From assembly GCF_023634865.1 (NCBI RefSeq), contig NZ_JAMLJN010000003.1, positions 62,001 through 126,000 of the forward strand: 64,000 bases of DNA, written 5' to 3'. Below, in pieces: positions 1 to 8,137 of this stretch. The DNA comes from Flavobacterium fragile. GTDB lineage: Bacteria; Bacteroidota; Bacteroidia; Flavobacteriales; Flavobacteriaceae. The notes under the pieces are model-generated. The model was given only the letters and a program-made list of their open reading frames with translations. It did no database searches and had not been told where the DNA came from. Each line of letters opens with the position of its first letter. Position 1 is the first letter of the stretch. Both the position numbers and the translations under genes were made by a program.

Positions 1-2
1 CG

Positions 3-2021
3 TTGGCTTCAACTCCAAGTTTGTTTGAGATTGGTACTACGGTGTATGCTCCTGTTACGGTTGCTTCTACGGGTCTTTCAGGTTCGGTTTTAGTGGCAGC
101 AAAAGCTACTACAGGTACTCCTTCGCAAGGAAGTGTACTCAACGCGAGTGCTAAGTCGGATACCTATTGGACGTTAACGAAATCAGGTGCGGGAAGTATC
201 ACGAATTACACCGCAAGTTTTGATATTGCGAATACGACGAATACGGGAACGTTGAGCCGTTATAGAATTGCACACTGTCCTGCTTCGAGTTGGAACATAT
301 TACCCACCCCAACTATCGCAGGGACATTATATACGACTCCAACACGCACTACTTTTGGTGATTTTGAATTGGGAGAAGTAAAGAAAACCACATGGACTGG
401 AAGTGCTTGGACACCTGTGTTGCCTGATATTTATACCGATGCTGAGATAGCGGGTCCCTATACAAGTGCAACGAATGGAGGTAGTTTTTCAGCCAATAGT
501 TTAACTATAAATGCGGATCAAACGGTTGATATCACTGATGGATATGCTGTAACAGTAGCCAACGAGATTGTGAACAATAGTACTAGTAATGGTATAACCG
601 TTCAAAATAATGCTAACTTATTACAGTTGAATGATGTGGTGAATTCAGGAATGATTACCGTGCGTAGAACATCAGCTCCTATGCTTCGTTTGGATTATAC
701 GTTTTGGTCGAGTCCGGTGTTGGGTCAGAATTTATATGCTTTTTCTCCTTTGACTTTATCCAATCGTTTTTATTTGTTTGATACGCCGACTAATTACTAC
801 AGTGCTGCAGGATTGAATTCCTCTACCACTTTTACTCCTGGGGTTGCTTATGTGATTCGTACTCCGAACAATCATTCGTCTACGACACCTACACCTTATA
901 ATGGGGTATTTACCGGTGTTCCTAATAATGGGAAATATACTTTTACTTTGAATTCTAGTAGTTATGGATACAATGGGGTAGGGAATCCTTATCCATCTCC
1001 GCTTGATGCTTCGAAGTTTGTGAATGACAATCCGGATATTGATGGAACTTTGTATTTCTTTGCTCATACGGGTACGGGAAATGCAGCGGGTCAGTTTGCT
1101 ACTTGGACTCCTGGTTCAGGAGGTGTTGCGGCCACTACTCAAACGTCAGGTGCTGGAACAACGGTTAAGCCTAATGGAATCATACAAGTAGGGCAAGGTT
1201 TTGTAGTAAAGTCGCAACCAGCCGGTGGAACTGTGGTTTTCAATAATGAACAGCGCGTTGTTGATGCTAATAATCAGTTTTATCGTTCGGCTACACTTCC
1301 TTCTCATCCTTTTAGCACTACGTCTTCCATAGAACGTCACCGTATTTGGTTGAACTTGTCTTCTGTGAATGCAACTGGTGCTTTGGTTATGGAAAATCAA
1401 ACTTTGGTTGCTTATGCACAGGGTGCAACTATTGGGGTAGATCGTGGTTATGATGGTTTGGTTTATAGTACTTATGGTACACAGTTAACTTCTAAGCTAG
1501 ACAATCGCTATTATGTAGTTCAAGGTCGTCCGTTACCTTTTGATCGTTCGGATGTGGTGCCTTTAGCTTTTAAAGCGGGTGTTGCGGGTACTTTTGAAAT
1601 TTCTATTGCTACTGTAGATGGTGTGTTTGCTGATCCAGCTCAAGCAGTTTATTTGCGTGATTTGACAACGGGTCTTTCTCATAACTTAAAAACTTCTCCC
1701 TATCGTTTTACCTCTGATGCAGGTTCTTTCGATACTCGTTTTGAGTTGTTTTATCCTAACATTTCATTAGGAGCCACTGATTTTGATGCTCCAGCTCCAG
1801 CGGTAGTGTATGTATCTAATGACGTGTTGCATATTGATTCGTTAGCCGATGCTTTGTCTGAGGTTCGTATTTTTGATTTGGCTGGTCGTTTGTTATTTGA
1901 GGCTTCCGATTTGGATACGATGCAGTTTCGCACCCAGTCGTTACCGTTACGTAATGAAGTTTATTTAATACAATATAAAACTATTCGTAACGTTGTGTTT
2001 ACACAGAAAGTTATATATTAG
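3..2021 (+). CDS. T9SS-secreted surface protein, C-terminal part (5' partial)
   Basis: The frame is open to the left edge and the first usable codon is a TTG, so the true start lies outside the window. The 672 visible residues are rich in Thr, Ser, Asn and Gly and look like a beta-rich secreted surface protein. Around residue 225 is an LDYTFWSSPV-type segment that I associate with Flavobacterium proteins carrying a type C T9SS sorting signal. The last ~75 residues (DVLHIDSL, VRIFDLAGRLLFE, then a basic end TQKVIY) have the form of a type IX C-terminal sorting domain. Inferred role: exported through the T9SS and attached to or released from the cell surface. Any catalytic or adhesive domain would be in the missing N-terminal part. 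Confidence 0.8.
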   Translation: MASTPSLFEIGTTVYAPVTVASTGLSGSVLVAAKATTGTPSQGSVLNASAKSDTYWTLTKSGAGSITNYTASFDIANTTNTGTLSRYRIAHCPASSWNILPTPTIAGTLYTTPTRTTFGDFELGEVKKTTWTGSAWTPVLPDIYTDAEIAGPYTSATNGGSFSANSLTINADQTVDITDGYAVTVANEIVNNSTSNGITVQNNANLLQLNDVVNSGMITVRRTSAPMLRLDYTFWSSPVLGQNLYAFSPLTLSNRFYLFDTPTNYYSAAGLNSSTTFTPGVAYVIRTPNNHSSTTPTPYNGVFTGVPNNGKYTFTLNSSSYGYNGVGNPYPSPLDASKFVNDNPDIDGTLYFFAHTGTGNAAGQFATWTPGSGGVAATTQTSGAGTTVKPNGIIQVGQGFVVKSQPAGGTVVFNNEQRVVDANNQFYRSATLPSHPFSTTSSIERHRIWLNLSSVNATGALVMENQTLVAYAQGATIGVDRGYDGLVYSTYGTQLTSKLDNRYYVVQGRPLPFDRSDVVPLAFKAGVAGTFEISIATVDGVFADPAQAVYLRDLTTGLSHNLKTSPYRFTSDAGSFDTRFELFYPNISLGATDFDAPAPAVVYVSNDVLHIDSLADALSEVRIFDLAGRLLFEASDLDTMQFRTQSLPLRNEVYLIQYKTIRNVVFTQKVIY

Positions 2022-2057
2022 CCCCACCAAATCTATATAAATTTTTTCTGGTTTTTT

Positions 2058-2264
2058 ATGAATTTAAGTAGGAAATACCTCGTTCTATTTTTAATATTTT
2101 TTTTTGTTGACTTGAGTGTTTTTGCACAAGACTTGCCCCCTCCTCCTGGTGATTTAGATCCTGAGGAATTACCTATAGATGATCACATTTGGTTGTTAGG
2201 TGGTATTGGATTGTTGTACGTTTTCTCAAAATATCGCGTCTCTTCAGATTCGCATTCTCGTTAA
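2058..2264 (+). CDS. Small secreted/membrane protein with a PID motif
   Basis: 68 residues. An N-terminal signal peptide (hydrophobic residues 8-22, ending FAQ) is followed by a Pro-rich acidic segment (DLPPPPGDLDPEE), the tripeptide PID (LPIDDHIW), a second hydrophobic helix (about 46-57) and a basic C-terminus (KYR...SR). This order resembles the PID-CTERM type of short sorting-tail protein in Flavobacteriia, in which PID precedes a transmembrane segment and a basic tail; I recognise the layout, not a function. It starts 36 bp after the surface-protein stop and is followed by a good terminator, so it is probably the last gene of that unit. Confidence 0.65.
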   Translation: MNLSRKYLVLFLIFFFVDLSVFAQDLPPPPGDLDPEELPIDDHIWLLGGIGLLYVFSKYRVSSDSHSR

Positions 2265-2324
2265 TTTCCTATTTTACTAATTATGGTTTCAATTCGTTTA
2301 GTTAGGTTATAATTGTTTTTCTTG

Positions 2325-2356
2325 AAAAGAGTTCGATGGGTAGTCGGGCTCTTTTT
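2325..2356 (+). terminator. Rho-independent terminator after the PID protein
   Basis: An 11-bp stem (2326-2336 with 2343-2353, two G-U pairs) with a 6-base loop is followed by a T run. It separates the left-edge unit from the wzm promoter. Confidence 0.7.
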
Positions 2357-2421
2357 ATTTTGCCTACTGATTCTTACTACTATCTTTACTTTTACCGCTT
2401 GTTGTATCTTGTAAAAAGTAG

Positions 2422-2429
2422 TATTTTTG
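2422..2429 (+). promoter_or_regulatory. Bacteroidota -7 element upstream of wzm
   Basis: TATTTTTG matches the TAnnTTTG consensus of the Bacteroidota primary sigma factor. A TTG lies 17 bases upstream, and the wzm ATG is about 44 bases downstream. Confidence 0.5.
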
Positions 2430-2472
2430 AATCGAAAATTATCATTACTTTTCATCACTATTTTATGAACCA

Positions 2473-3324
2473 ATGAATACTGAACCGCACGAATCTTGGG
2501 ATTCTGTAATTGAATCCAAAACTTCACTCTTTGATATTAATTTTAGAGCGCTATGGCATTATCGTGATTTGTTGGTTTTGTTTGTTCGAAGAGACTTTGT
2601 AACCGTTTACAAACAGACGATTTTGGGACCACTTTGGTTTTTTATTCAGCCACTTCTTACTACGATTACGTTTACTATTATCTTTGGTAATGTAGCCCAG
2701 CTGTCTACTGATGGAGCCCCTCAAGTGGTGTTTTATATGGCGGGCATTACCTTATGGAATTATTTCTCAACTTGTCTTACATCCGTTTCTGGCGTATTTA
2801 ATGCGAATGCGGGTATTTTTGGAAAAGTGTATTTTCCGAGATTGATTATGCCCTTGACTATCGTGATTTCTAACTTGATGAAGTTTGGGGTTCAATTTCT
2901 TTTGTTTGTTGGTTTTGTGGTCTATTTTGCGCTTCAAAATCAAATCCAGCCCAACACTTGGATTTTATTTACCCCCGTAATTATTGTATTAATGGCGTTG
3001 ATTTCCATGGGCATTGGTTTGATTTTGTCTTCTATGACTACAAAATATAAAGATTTGAATCAGTTAATAGGTTTTGGCGTGCAATTGTTTATGTACGCCA
3101 CTCCGGTGATTTATCCAAGTTCTTCCGTTCCATCGGATTACCTGTGGGTAGTAGATTTGAATCCGTTGGTAGGGTTATTTGATTATATGCGCTATGCTTA
3201 TTTGGGGGTGGGAGATTTTGCGTTAGTTGATGTTGTCTATCCTTCGGTTTTTGCCTTGGTGATTTTAATGGTAGGTGTTTTGGTGTTTAATAAGACGCAG
3301 AAGACGTTTATGGATACGGTTTAG
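2473..3324 (+). CDS. wzm: Polysaccharide ABC transporter permease (Wzm-like)
   Basis: 283-residue inner-membrane permease of the ABC-2 type, as in O-antigen, teichoic acid and capsule exporters. A cytosolic N-terminus (about 1-47, with DLLVLFVRRDF) precedes roughly six hydrophobic segments near 51-72, 84-101, 122-152, 162-185, 192-212 and 252-273. The LGPLWFFIQPL segment at the first helix is typical of the family. It would form the channel that moves a finished lipid-linked glycan across the inner membrane, powered by the Wzt ATPase encoded 850 bp downstream. Such pairs are usually adjacent; here repeat-rich DNA separates them. It has its own promoter-like element and opens the polysaccharide locus. 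Confidence 0.9.
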   Translation: MNTEPHESWDSVIESKTSLFDINFRALWHYRDLLVLFVRRDFVTVYKQTILGPLWFFIQPLLTTITFTIIFGNVAQLSTDGAPQVVFYMAGITLWNYFSTCLTSVSGVFNANAGIFGKVYFPRLIMPLTIVISNLMKFGVQFLLFVGFVVYFALQNQIQPNTWILFTPVIIVLMALISMGIGLILSSMTTKYKDLNQLIGFGVQLFMYATPVIYPSSSVPSDYLWVVDLNPLVGLFDYMRYAYLGVGDFALVDVVYPSVFALVILMVGVLVFNKTQKTFMDTV

Positions 3325-4097
3325 GGGAGATTTGGAGACAGGGAGACAGGGAGCTGGATATTGGAACGCGGATGATACTGATTTAGCTGATGATGACGGA
3401 TTTTCTAATTGAAATTAGTTAAGTAAAAAAGTTCTTATTAGGAATTGTCCCCTTGAGGGGACTTTAGGGGTGTAGCGGTTTTGTTTTACACAGATTTGCA
3501 CGGAGATTTTTTTGAAGTGGATTGTGTTGAGAGAGGTTCACAGAGGCGTTTCACTTTTTTTGTTTTTTTGCCACGGATTAAAGGATTTTGAGGATTTTTC
3601 TAATTGAAAAGTGTTAAAGAGAAAAAGTTATTAGAATGAATTGTCCTCTTGAGGTCCCAATAGCTATCGGGATTAGGGGTGTAGCGGGGTTATTTGAATG
3701 TTGAGTTGAATATAAAACAATTGTCACTTCGAGCGAAGTCGAGAACTAATGAAAAAGTTTTGCACGGAGATTGGGAGAGAGGGAGACAAGGAGAGGGGGA
3801 GAGGGGGAGAGGGGGAGAGGGGAAGATTGGGAGAGGGGGAGATTGGGAGATTATAGTGCCTTAGTGTACATAGTGAAAAGTTTTGTGCTCTTAGTGGTTA
3901 AGAAAAGGGATAGGTTGAAAAATATCAAATGTTGAATTTTAACCACATAGAAACATAGTTTTTGAAATGGATAGCGTGTTAGTGAGTTGCACAGAGACGT
4001 TTCACTTGTTATGAGGTAAGGGTTTTAGGAACACAGATTGGAGGAATCTAAAAAAGATAAGAATTAAAAATAGTTAATTAAAAGTAGATAGACACAA
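3325..4097. repeat. Intergenic mosaic of dispersed repeats between wzm and wzt
   Basis: No credible gene. It holds fragments of several repeat families found elsewhere in the window: a GGAACGCGGATGA piece (about 3363) related to the arrays at 34 and 38 kb; two copies of a CCCTTGAGG...TTAGGGGTGTAGCGG element (about 3446-3478 and 3641-3688) whose inverted relative is at 58.29 kb; a single palindrome arm (3721-3757) matching the one before wzt; and AGGAACACAGATT pieces (about 4028). Confidence 0.75.
3772..3850. repeat. Purine-only GGGAGA/GAGGGG minisatellite
   Basis: About 80 bases of nearly pure G/A on the plus strand, built from irregular 6-8 base units of GGGAGA and GAGGGG. Shorter runs of the same type occur at 3326-3357 and 42003-42056, so it is a dispersed low-complexity family. 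No coding potential. Confidence 0.8.
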
Positions 4098-4157
4098 TTG
4101 TCACTTCGAGCGAAGTCGAGAACTAATGAAAAACTTCTTCTCCGCTCAGTCTGACAA
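4098..4157. repeat. Palindromic REPIN-like element just upstream of wzt
   Basis: Begins TTGTCACTTCGAGCGAAGTC and ends with a diverged inverted arm (CTCCGCTCAGTCTGACAA) around an AT-rich middle. The left arm is nearly the same as at 3721 and at 33609. The element contains an ATG (4126) that opens a frame into wzt, but the real gene starts after it. Confidence 0.75.
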
Positions 4158-4173
4158 GAAGAAGCGTAATATA

Positions 4174-5400
4174 ATGAGTAAAGTAGTTATAAAAGCGGAA
4201 CATATTTCCAAGCAATACCGACTCGGGCTTGTAGGTACGGGGACGGTGCGGGATGATTTGAAGCGTTGGTGGTATAACGTGCGTGGGAAAGAAGATCCTT
4301 TTTTGAAAATTGGAGAAGCGAATGACCGCAGTAGAAAAGGCGATAGTGACTACGTGTGGAGTTTGCGCGACATCAATTTCGAAATCAACCAAGGGGACTC
4401 GGTTGGGATTATTGGGCGCAATGGAGCGGGAAAATCTACGTTATTGAAAATATTAAGTCAAGTAACCCAACCTACCACGGGTAAAATTTACACGAAAGGC
4501 AGAATTGCTTCTTTGTTAGAAGTAGGAACTGGTTTTCATCCTGAAATGACTGGAAGAGAAAACATCTACTTGAACGGCGCTATTTTAGGAATGCGTAAGT
4601 ACGAAATTACCCGTAAGTTGGATGAAATCATTGCTTTTTCGGGAGTAGAACGCTATATCGATACGCCTGTAAAACGCTATTCTTCTGGAATGTATGTGCG
4701 TTTAGCATTTGCTGTAGCCGCTCATTTAGAATCGGAGATTTTAATTGTAGATGAGGTATTAGCAGTGGGCGATGCCGAATTCCAAAAGAAGTGCTTAGGG
4801 AAAATGAATGATGTGAGTAAGGGTGAAGGAAGAACGGTGTTGTTTGTGAGTCATAATATGGCAGCTGTTCAGAGTTTATGTACAAAAGGGATTTTGCTTA
4901 ATAATGGTTTAATTGAAAAAAATGGACAAATTGATAGTATAGTTGAAAGGTATTTAAGTTTAAAAAGAGATATAGTTGATTATAAGATTAAAAACGGAAA
5001 TTTAGATGTAGAAATCGTTCATAACAGAATAATTGATTTTGATGATGATATACGCTTTGAGATACTTCTAAATTCTAAAATAGATTTTGATGTTGATTTA
5101 TTTTTAGATTTCGCCATATTAAATCAGCATGAAGAGTTTGTTGTTCATTATAAAATGAATTATAATTCAGAATCTATAAAAGTTAAAAAAGGTTTAAATA
5201 CATATAAATTTTCAATTAATAAACCAAGATTAAAACCTGGTGAGTATAGTTTTGTGTTATATTTATATGATTTTTTGAATAATGTTTATTTGTGGATTGA
5301 AAATTATTCAGAAATTCAAATATCAAACATGAATCAAAATTTAGAGTCTAAAACAAATTACAAATCACATTCGATATCAAAAGTTACGCTTCTGAAATAA
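4174..5400 (+). CDS. wzt: Polysaccharide ABC transporter ATP-binding protein (Wzt-like)
   Basis: Starts at MSKVVIKAEHISK; an ATG 48 bases earlier lies in the palindromic repeat and is rejected. 408 residues. ATPase domain about 1-250: Walker A GRNGAGKST (81-89), signature YSSGM (169-173), Walker B ILIVDE (189-194), His switch near 227. From about 265 a beta-rich C-terminal domain follows, as in Wzt proteins that recognise the glycan end before export. It partners Wzm. Base composition changes near residue 240: the ATPase part has mixed codons and the C-terminal part is strongly AT-rich like the next ten genes, suggesting a recombination junction that swapped the recognition domain together with the glycosyltransferase genes. 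Confidence 0.9.
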   Translation: MSKVVIKAEHISKQYRLGLVGTGTVRDDLKRWWYNVRGKEDPFLKIGEANDRSRKGDSDYVWSLRDINFEINQGDSVGIIGRNGAGKSTLLKILSQVTQPTTGKIYTKGRIASLLEVGTGFHPEMTGRENIYLNGAILGMRKYEITRKLDEIIAFSGVERYIDTPVKRYSSGMYVRLAFAVAAHLESEILIVDEVLAVGDAEFQKKCLGKMNDVSKGEGRTVLFVSHNMAAVQSLCTKGILLNNGLIEKNGQIDSIVERYLSLKRDIVDYKIKNGNLDVEIVHNRIIDFDDDIRFEILLNSKIDFDVDLFLDFAILNQHEEFVVHYKMNYNSESIKVKKGLNTYKFSINKPRLKPGEYSFVLYLYDFLNNVYLWIENYSEIQISNMNQNLESKTNYKSHSISKVTLLK

Positions 5401-5407
5401 AATTATT

Positions 5408-6292
5408 ATGAAAAAAACAATATATAAGATTATAAATAGATTAGGTTATCGAATTGAGAGAAAAATTAGAGATAAAAGACTTATTGCACCTTATTTATGT
5501 AAATACGATGTAAAAAAGTTTGATAAAATCTATGAAAGCAAAGAATATATTTTGGCATTATCTAATAAATACAGTGATTTCAATATCGTAGACAATGGTG
5601 ATGGTTTTACAATTAGTTTTAATAGTTTATTTTTTTATATAGAAAGTAATGAAGAATTCTATATTCTTAAGGAGATATTTGTAGATGATGATTATCAATT
5701 TGATACTTCAAAAAAGACAATTGTTATAGATATTGGAGCTAATATTGGTATTGCATCAACTTATTTTTCAAAGCAAGATTTTGTAGAAAAAGTATATTCT
5801 TTTGAACCTGTTACGTTAACTTATAATCAAGCGATTAAAAATTTTGAATTAAACAATATAACTAATAAGGTTAAAATTGAAAATTTTGGACTTGGTGACG
5901 TTGATAAAAAAATCTCATTTTTGTTTGATTCAAATTCTAAAGGAAGTTCTGGATTAAGCGCTATTAAAAGCGATCGTTATATTGGTAATGAGAATGCTAT
6001 TAAAGTTGAGGTTGATATTAAAAATAGTAAAGACGAGTTATTGAGTATTCTAAACAAACATCTTGATTGTCAAATTATTGTAAAAATGGATTGTGAAGGT
6101 GGTGAAATTGAAATTTTAAAGGCTATTGATAATGTTACTGATGTTTTTAATAAAATTGATGCTTTTATGATTGAGTGGCATGATGACAGTTATGATGAAG
6201 TCTCTAAAATACTTCTTAATAATAATTTTAGTTTTTTCACAAAAAATGTTAGATCACAAGCTGGTTTAATTTTGGCTTTTAACAATAAATGA
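5408..6292 (+). CDS. FkbM family methyltransferase
   Basis: 294 residues. A class I SAM-dependent fold starts near residue 104: motif I VIDIGANIG (106-114), then YSFEP (130-134) and VKMDCEGGE (about 225-235), the pattern of the FkbM family of O-methyltransferases. The N-terminal ~100 residues are unassigned. It probably methylates a sugar hydroxyl of the exported glycan in the cytoplasm. It starts 7 bp after wzt and its TGA overlaps the next ATG (ATGA), so it is in the same operon. Very AT-rich, like the genes after it. The acceptor cannot be inferred. Confidence 0.8.
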   Translation: MKKTIYKIINRLGYRIERKIRDKRLIAPYLCKYDVKKFDKIYESKEYILALSNKYSDFNIVDNGDGFTISFNSLFFYIESNEEFYILKEIFVDDDYQFDTSKKTIVIDIGANIGIASTYFSKQDFVEKVYSFEPVTLTYNQAIKNFELNNITNKVKIENFGLGDVDKKISFLFDSNSKGSSGLSAIKSDRYIGNENAIKVEVDIKNSKDELLSILNKHLDCQIIVKMDCEGGEIEILKAIDNVTDVFNKIDAFMIEWHDDSYDEVSKILLNNNFSFFTKNVRSQAGLILAFNNK

Positions 6293-7236
6293 TTAATATA
6301 TCTGTAATAATCCCAGCTTATAATGCTTCTCGTTTCATAGAAAAAGCCATAAATTCAGCTTTAGAACAATCTGAAGTGGCTGAAGTAATAGTTGTAAACG
6401 ACGGAAGTAAAGATGCTACAGAGGAAATTGTAAAGCATCTACAGAAATCGAATGACAAGGTTAAACTTTTTCATCACACCAATAAAGAAAACAAAGGCCG
6501 ATCTGCTACCAGAAATTTAGGTATTCAAAAAGCAATTTCGGAGTACATTGCTTTTTTAGATGCAGATGATTTTTACCTACCAGATAGATTTAAAAACGAC
6601 ACTAAACTTTTTCAAAAAAATCCTGAGATAGATGGTGTTTATAATGCGGTTGATTTTCATTTTTATAGAGACATTAGCGAACATGAAAAAAAGCAGTTGG
6701 TATTAAATACGATGACACAACCCATAGAGTCATCTAAACTTTTTGAAGCTTTAATATCAGGAAAATATGGGCATTTTCAAATAGACGGGTTAACAGTAAA
6801 AAAGAATTTATTTACTAAAACTGGACTTTTTAATGAAAAATTAAAAGTTGCTGAGGATACCGATATTTTTTGGAAAATGGCTCTAAAAGGCAATTTGATT
6901 TCAGGAATTATTGATACACCAGTAGCTTTACGCGGAGTTCATGAAGCCAATATTTTTAATGATAAAGAAGTTTATGCAGTTTACACCATTAAAATGTATG
7001 AATCCATGTTTTTTTGGGCAGGAAAAAATAAACTGTCTCAATATAATCTCGATATTTTATTAAAATGGATATGGTTATTACGATATAAGCAAAACAATTC
7101 AATCAGTAAAGATATTTTTTATTGGATGTATCTATTTTGGAACAATAAAAAGGTGTTTTTTTCCACATTAAGCCTAAAATATTTCCCCATAGTTCAAAAA
7201 CGCAAACAACTTTTTCCTTTTATTTTTAATAGATAG
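6289..7236 (+). CDS. Glycosyltransferase family 2
   Basis: 315 residues with a GT-A fold: start ISVIIPAYNASRFI, VVNDGS (35-40), FLDADD (89-94, the metal-binding DxD) and a later EDTDIFWKM segment matching the catalytic-base region of GT2 enzymes. The C-terminal ~90 residues are aromatic and basic and may touch the membrane. It transfers a sugar from a nucleotide donor to the growing lipid-linked glycan in the cytoplasm. It overlaps the FkbM gene by four bases; 43 bases separate it from the next glycosyltransferase. Donor and linkage cannot be read from sequence. Confidence 0.88.
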   Translation: MINISVIIPAYNASRFIEKAINSALEQSEVAEVIVVNDGSKDATEEIVKHLQKSNDKVKLFHHTNKENKGRSATRNLGIQKAISEYIAFLDADDFYLPDRFKNDTKLFQKNPEIDGVYNAVDFHFYRDISEHEKKQLVLNTMTQPIESSKLFEALISGKYGHFQIDGLTVKKNLFTKTGLFNEKLKVAEDTDIFWKMALKGNLISGIIDTPVALRGVHEANIFNDKEVYAVYTIKMYESMFFWAGKNKLSQYNLDILLKWIWLLRYKQNNSISKDIFYWMYLFWNNKKVFFSTLSLKYFPIVQKRKQLFPFIFNR

Positions 7237-7279
7237 TTTTAAGTTTATAGTATTTTTCTATTTTTGTTTAAATAACCTT

Positions 7280-8137
7280 ATGATAATGAATACAAAAAGC
7301 GATGTAACGGCAATCATACCTTGTTATAATGATGGTGAATACATAAATCAAGCTTTGTATTCAGTTTTAAATCAAACGGTAGTGCCTGATAAAATTATTA
7401 TCATCGATGATGGTTCTCAGGAATCAACCAAACAGGTTTTAGCAACATTAAAGCATCCTACATTACAAATCATTTATCAGCAAAATAAAGGGGTAAGCGT
7501 GGCACGTAATAATGCCATTAAAATGGCAACAACTTCTTATATTTTAAACTTAGATGCCGATGATTATTATGAACCTACTTTTATAGAAAAAGCACTTTCT
7601 GTTTTAAAAACAAATCATCAAGTAGGTGTAGTAGGTTCTTACTGTAGGACTTTTAATCATTACGGTAATACTGTCGAAATTGTTGAACCTCTTGGTGGCA
7701 TAACAAAGGATTTTATAATAAAAAATAATGGTCGTGCAAATTCATTATATCGAAAAGAATGTTGGGAACAAGTAGGCGGTTATGATGAAAAAATGGTAAA
7801 TGGTTACGAAGATTGGGAATTTTGGATTGCCATTTTAAAAAACAATTGGCACATGGAGATTATTCCCGAAGTATTATCCCACTATAGAATAAAAAAAGCA
7901 TCACGTGACAAAACTGCTTTTAAAAACCACGATTTTGAACTACGCAAATATATTTTTGAAAAGCACAAAGAGGTTTATTTAGCGCATTTAGATTTTTATA
8001 CCTTAGAAATTTTACGAATTAATTCGGTTTTAAAAAATAACGTAGTTAAAATTAAACATTCGAAAGAATATAAAATAGGAGAAACCATCTTAAAGCCTAT
8101 TAGAACAATAAAAAGCCTATTGAAATGGAAGTTTTAG
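7280..8137 (+). CDS. Glycosyltransferase family 2 (paralogue of the next gene)
   Basis: 285 residues. GT-A domain with TAIIPCYNDGEYI, IDDGS (42-46), LDADD (91-95) and GYEDWEFWI (about 174-182). The C-terminal tail (KEYKIGETILKPIRTIKSLL) resembles that of the next gene (IEYKIGKVFTMPFRWFTKL), and the middles match (GYDEKM / GYDESM, EDWEFW / EDWDFW). The two therefore look like a tandem duplication with divergence. A second ATG two codons in is an equally possible start. Inferred cytoplasmic sugar transfer to the glycan. Confidence 0.88.
   Translation: MIMNTKSDVTAIIPCYNDGEYINQALYSVLNQTVVPDKIIIIDDGSQESTKQVLATLKHPTLQIIYQQNKGVSVARNNAIKMATTSYILNLDADDYYEPTFIEKALSVLKTNHQVGVVGSYCRTFNHYGNTVEIVEPLGGITKDFIIKNNGRANSLYRKECWEQVGGYDEKMVNGYEDWEFWIAILKNNWHMEIIPEVLSHYRIKKASRDKTAFKNHDFELRKYIFEKHKEVYLAHLDFYTLEILRINSVLKNNVVKIKHSKEYKIGETILKPIRTIKSLLKWKF

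Noticed and set aside
4126..4173. Longer N-terminus for Wzt from the ATG at 4126
   Set aside because: The extra 16 codons lie in a dispersed palindromic repeat; the family's conserved start begins at the ATG at 4174.
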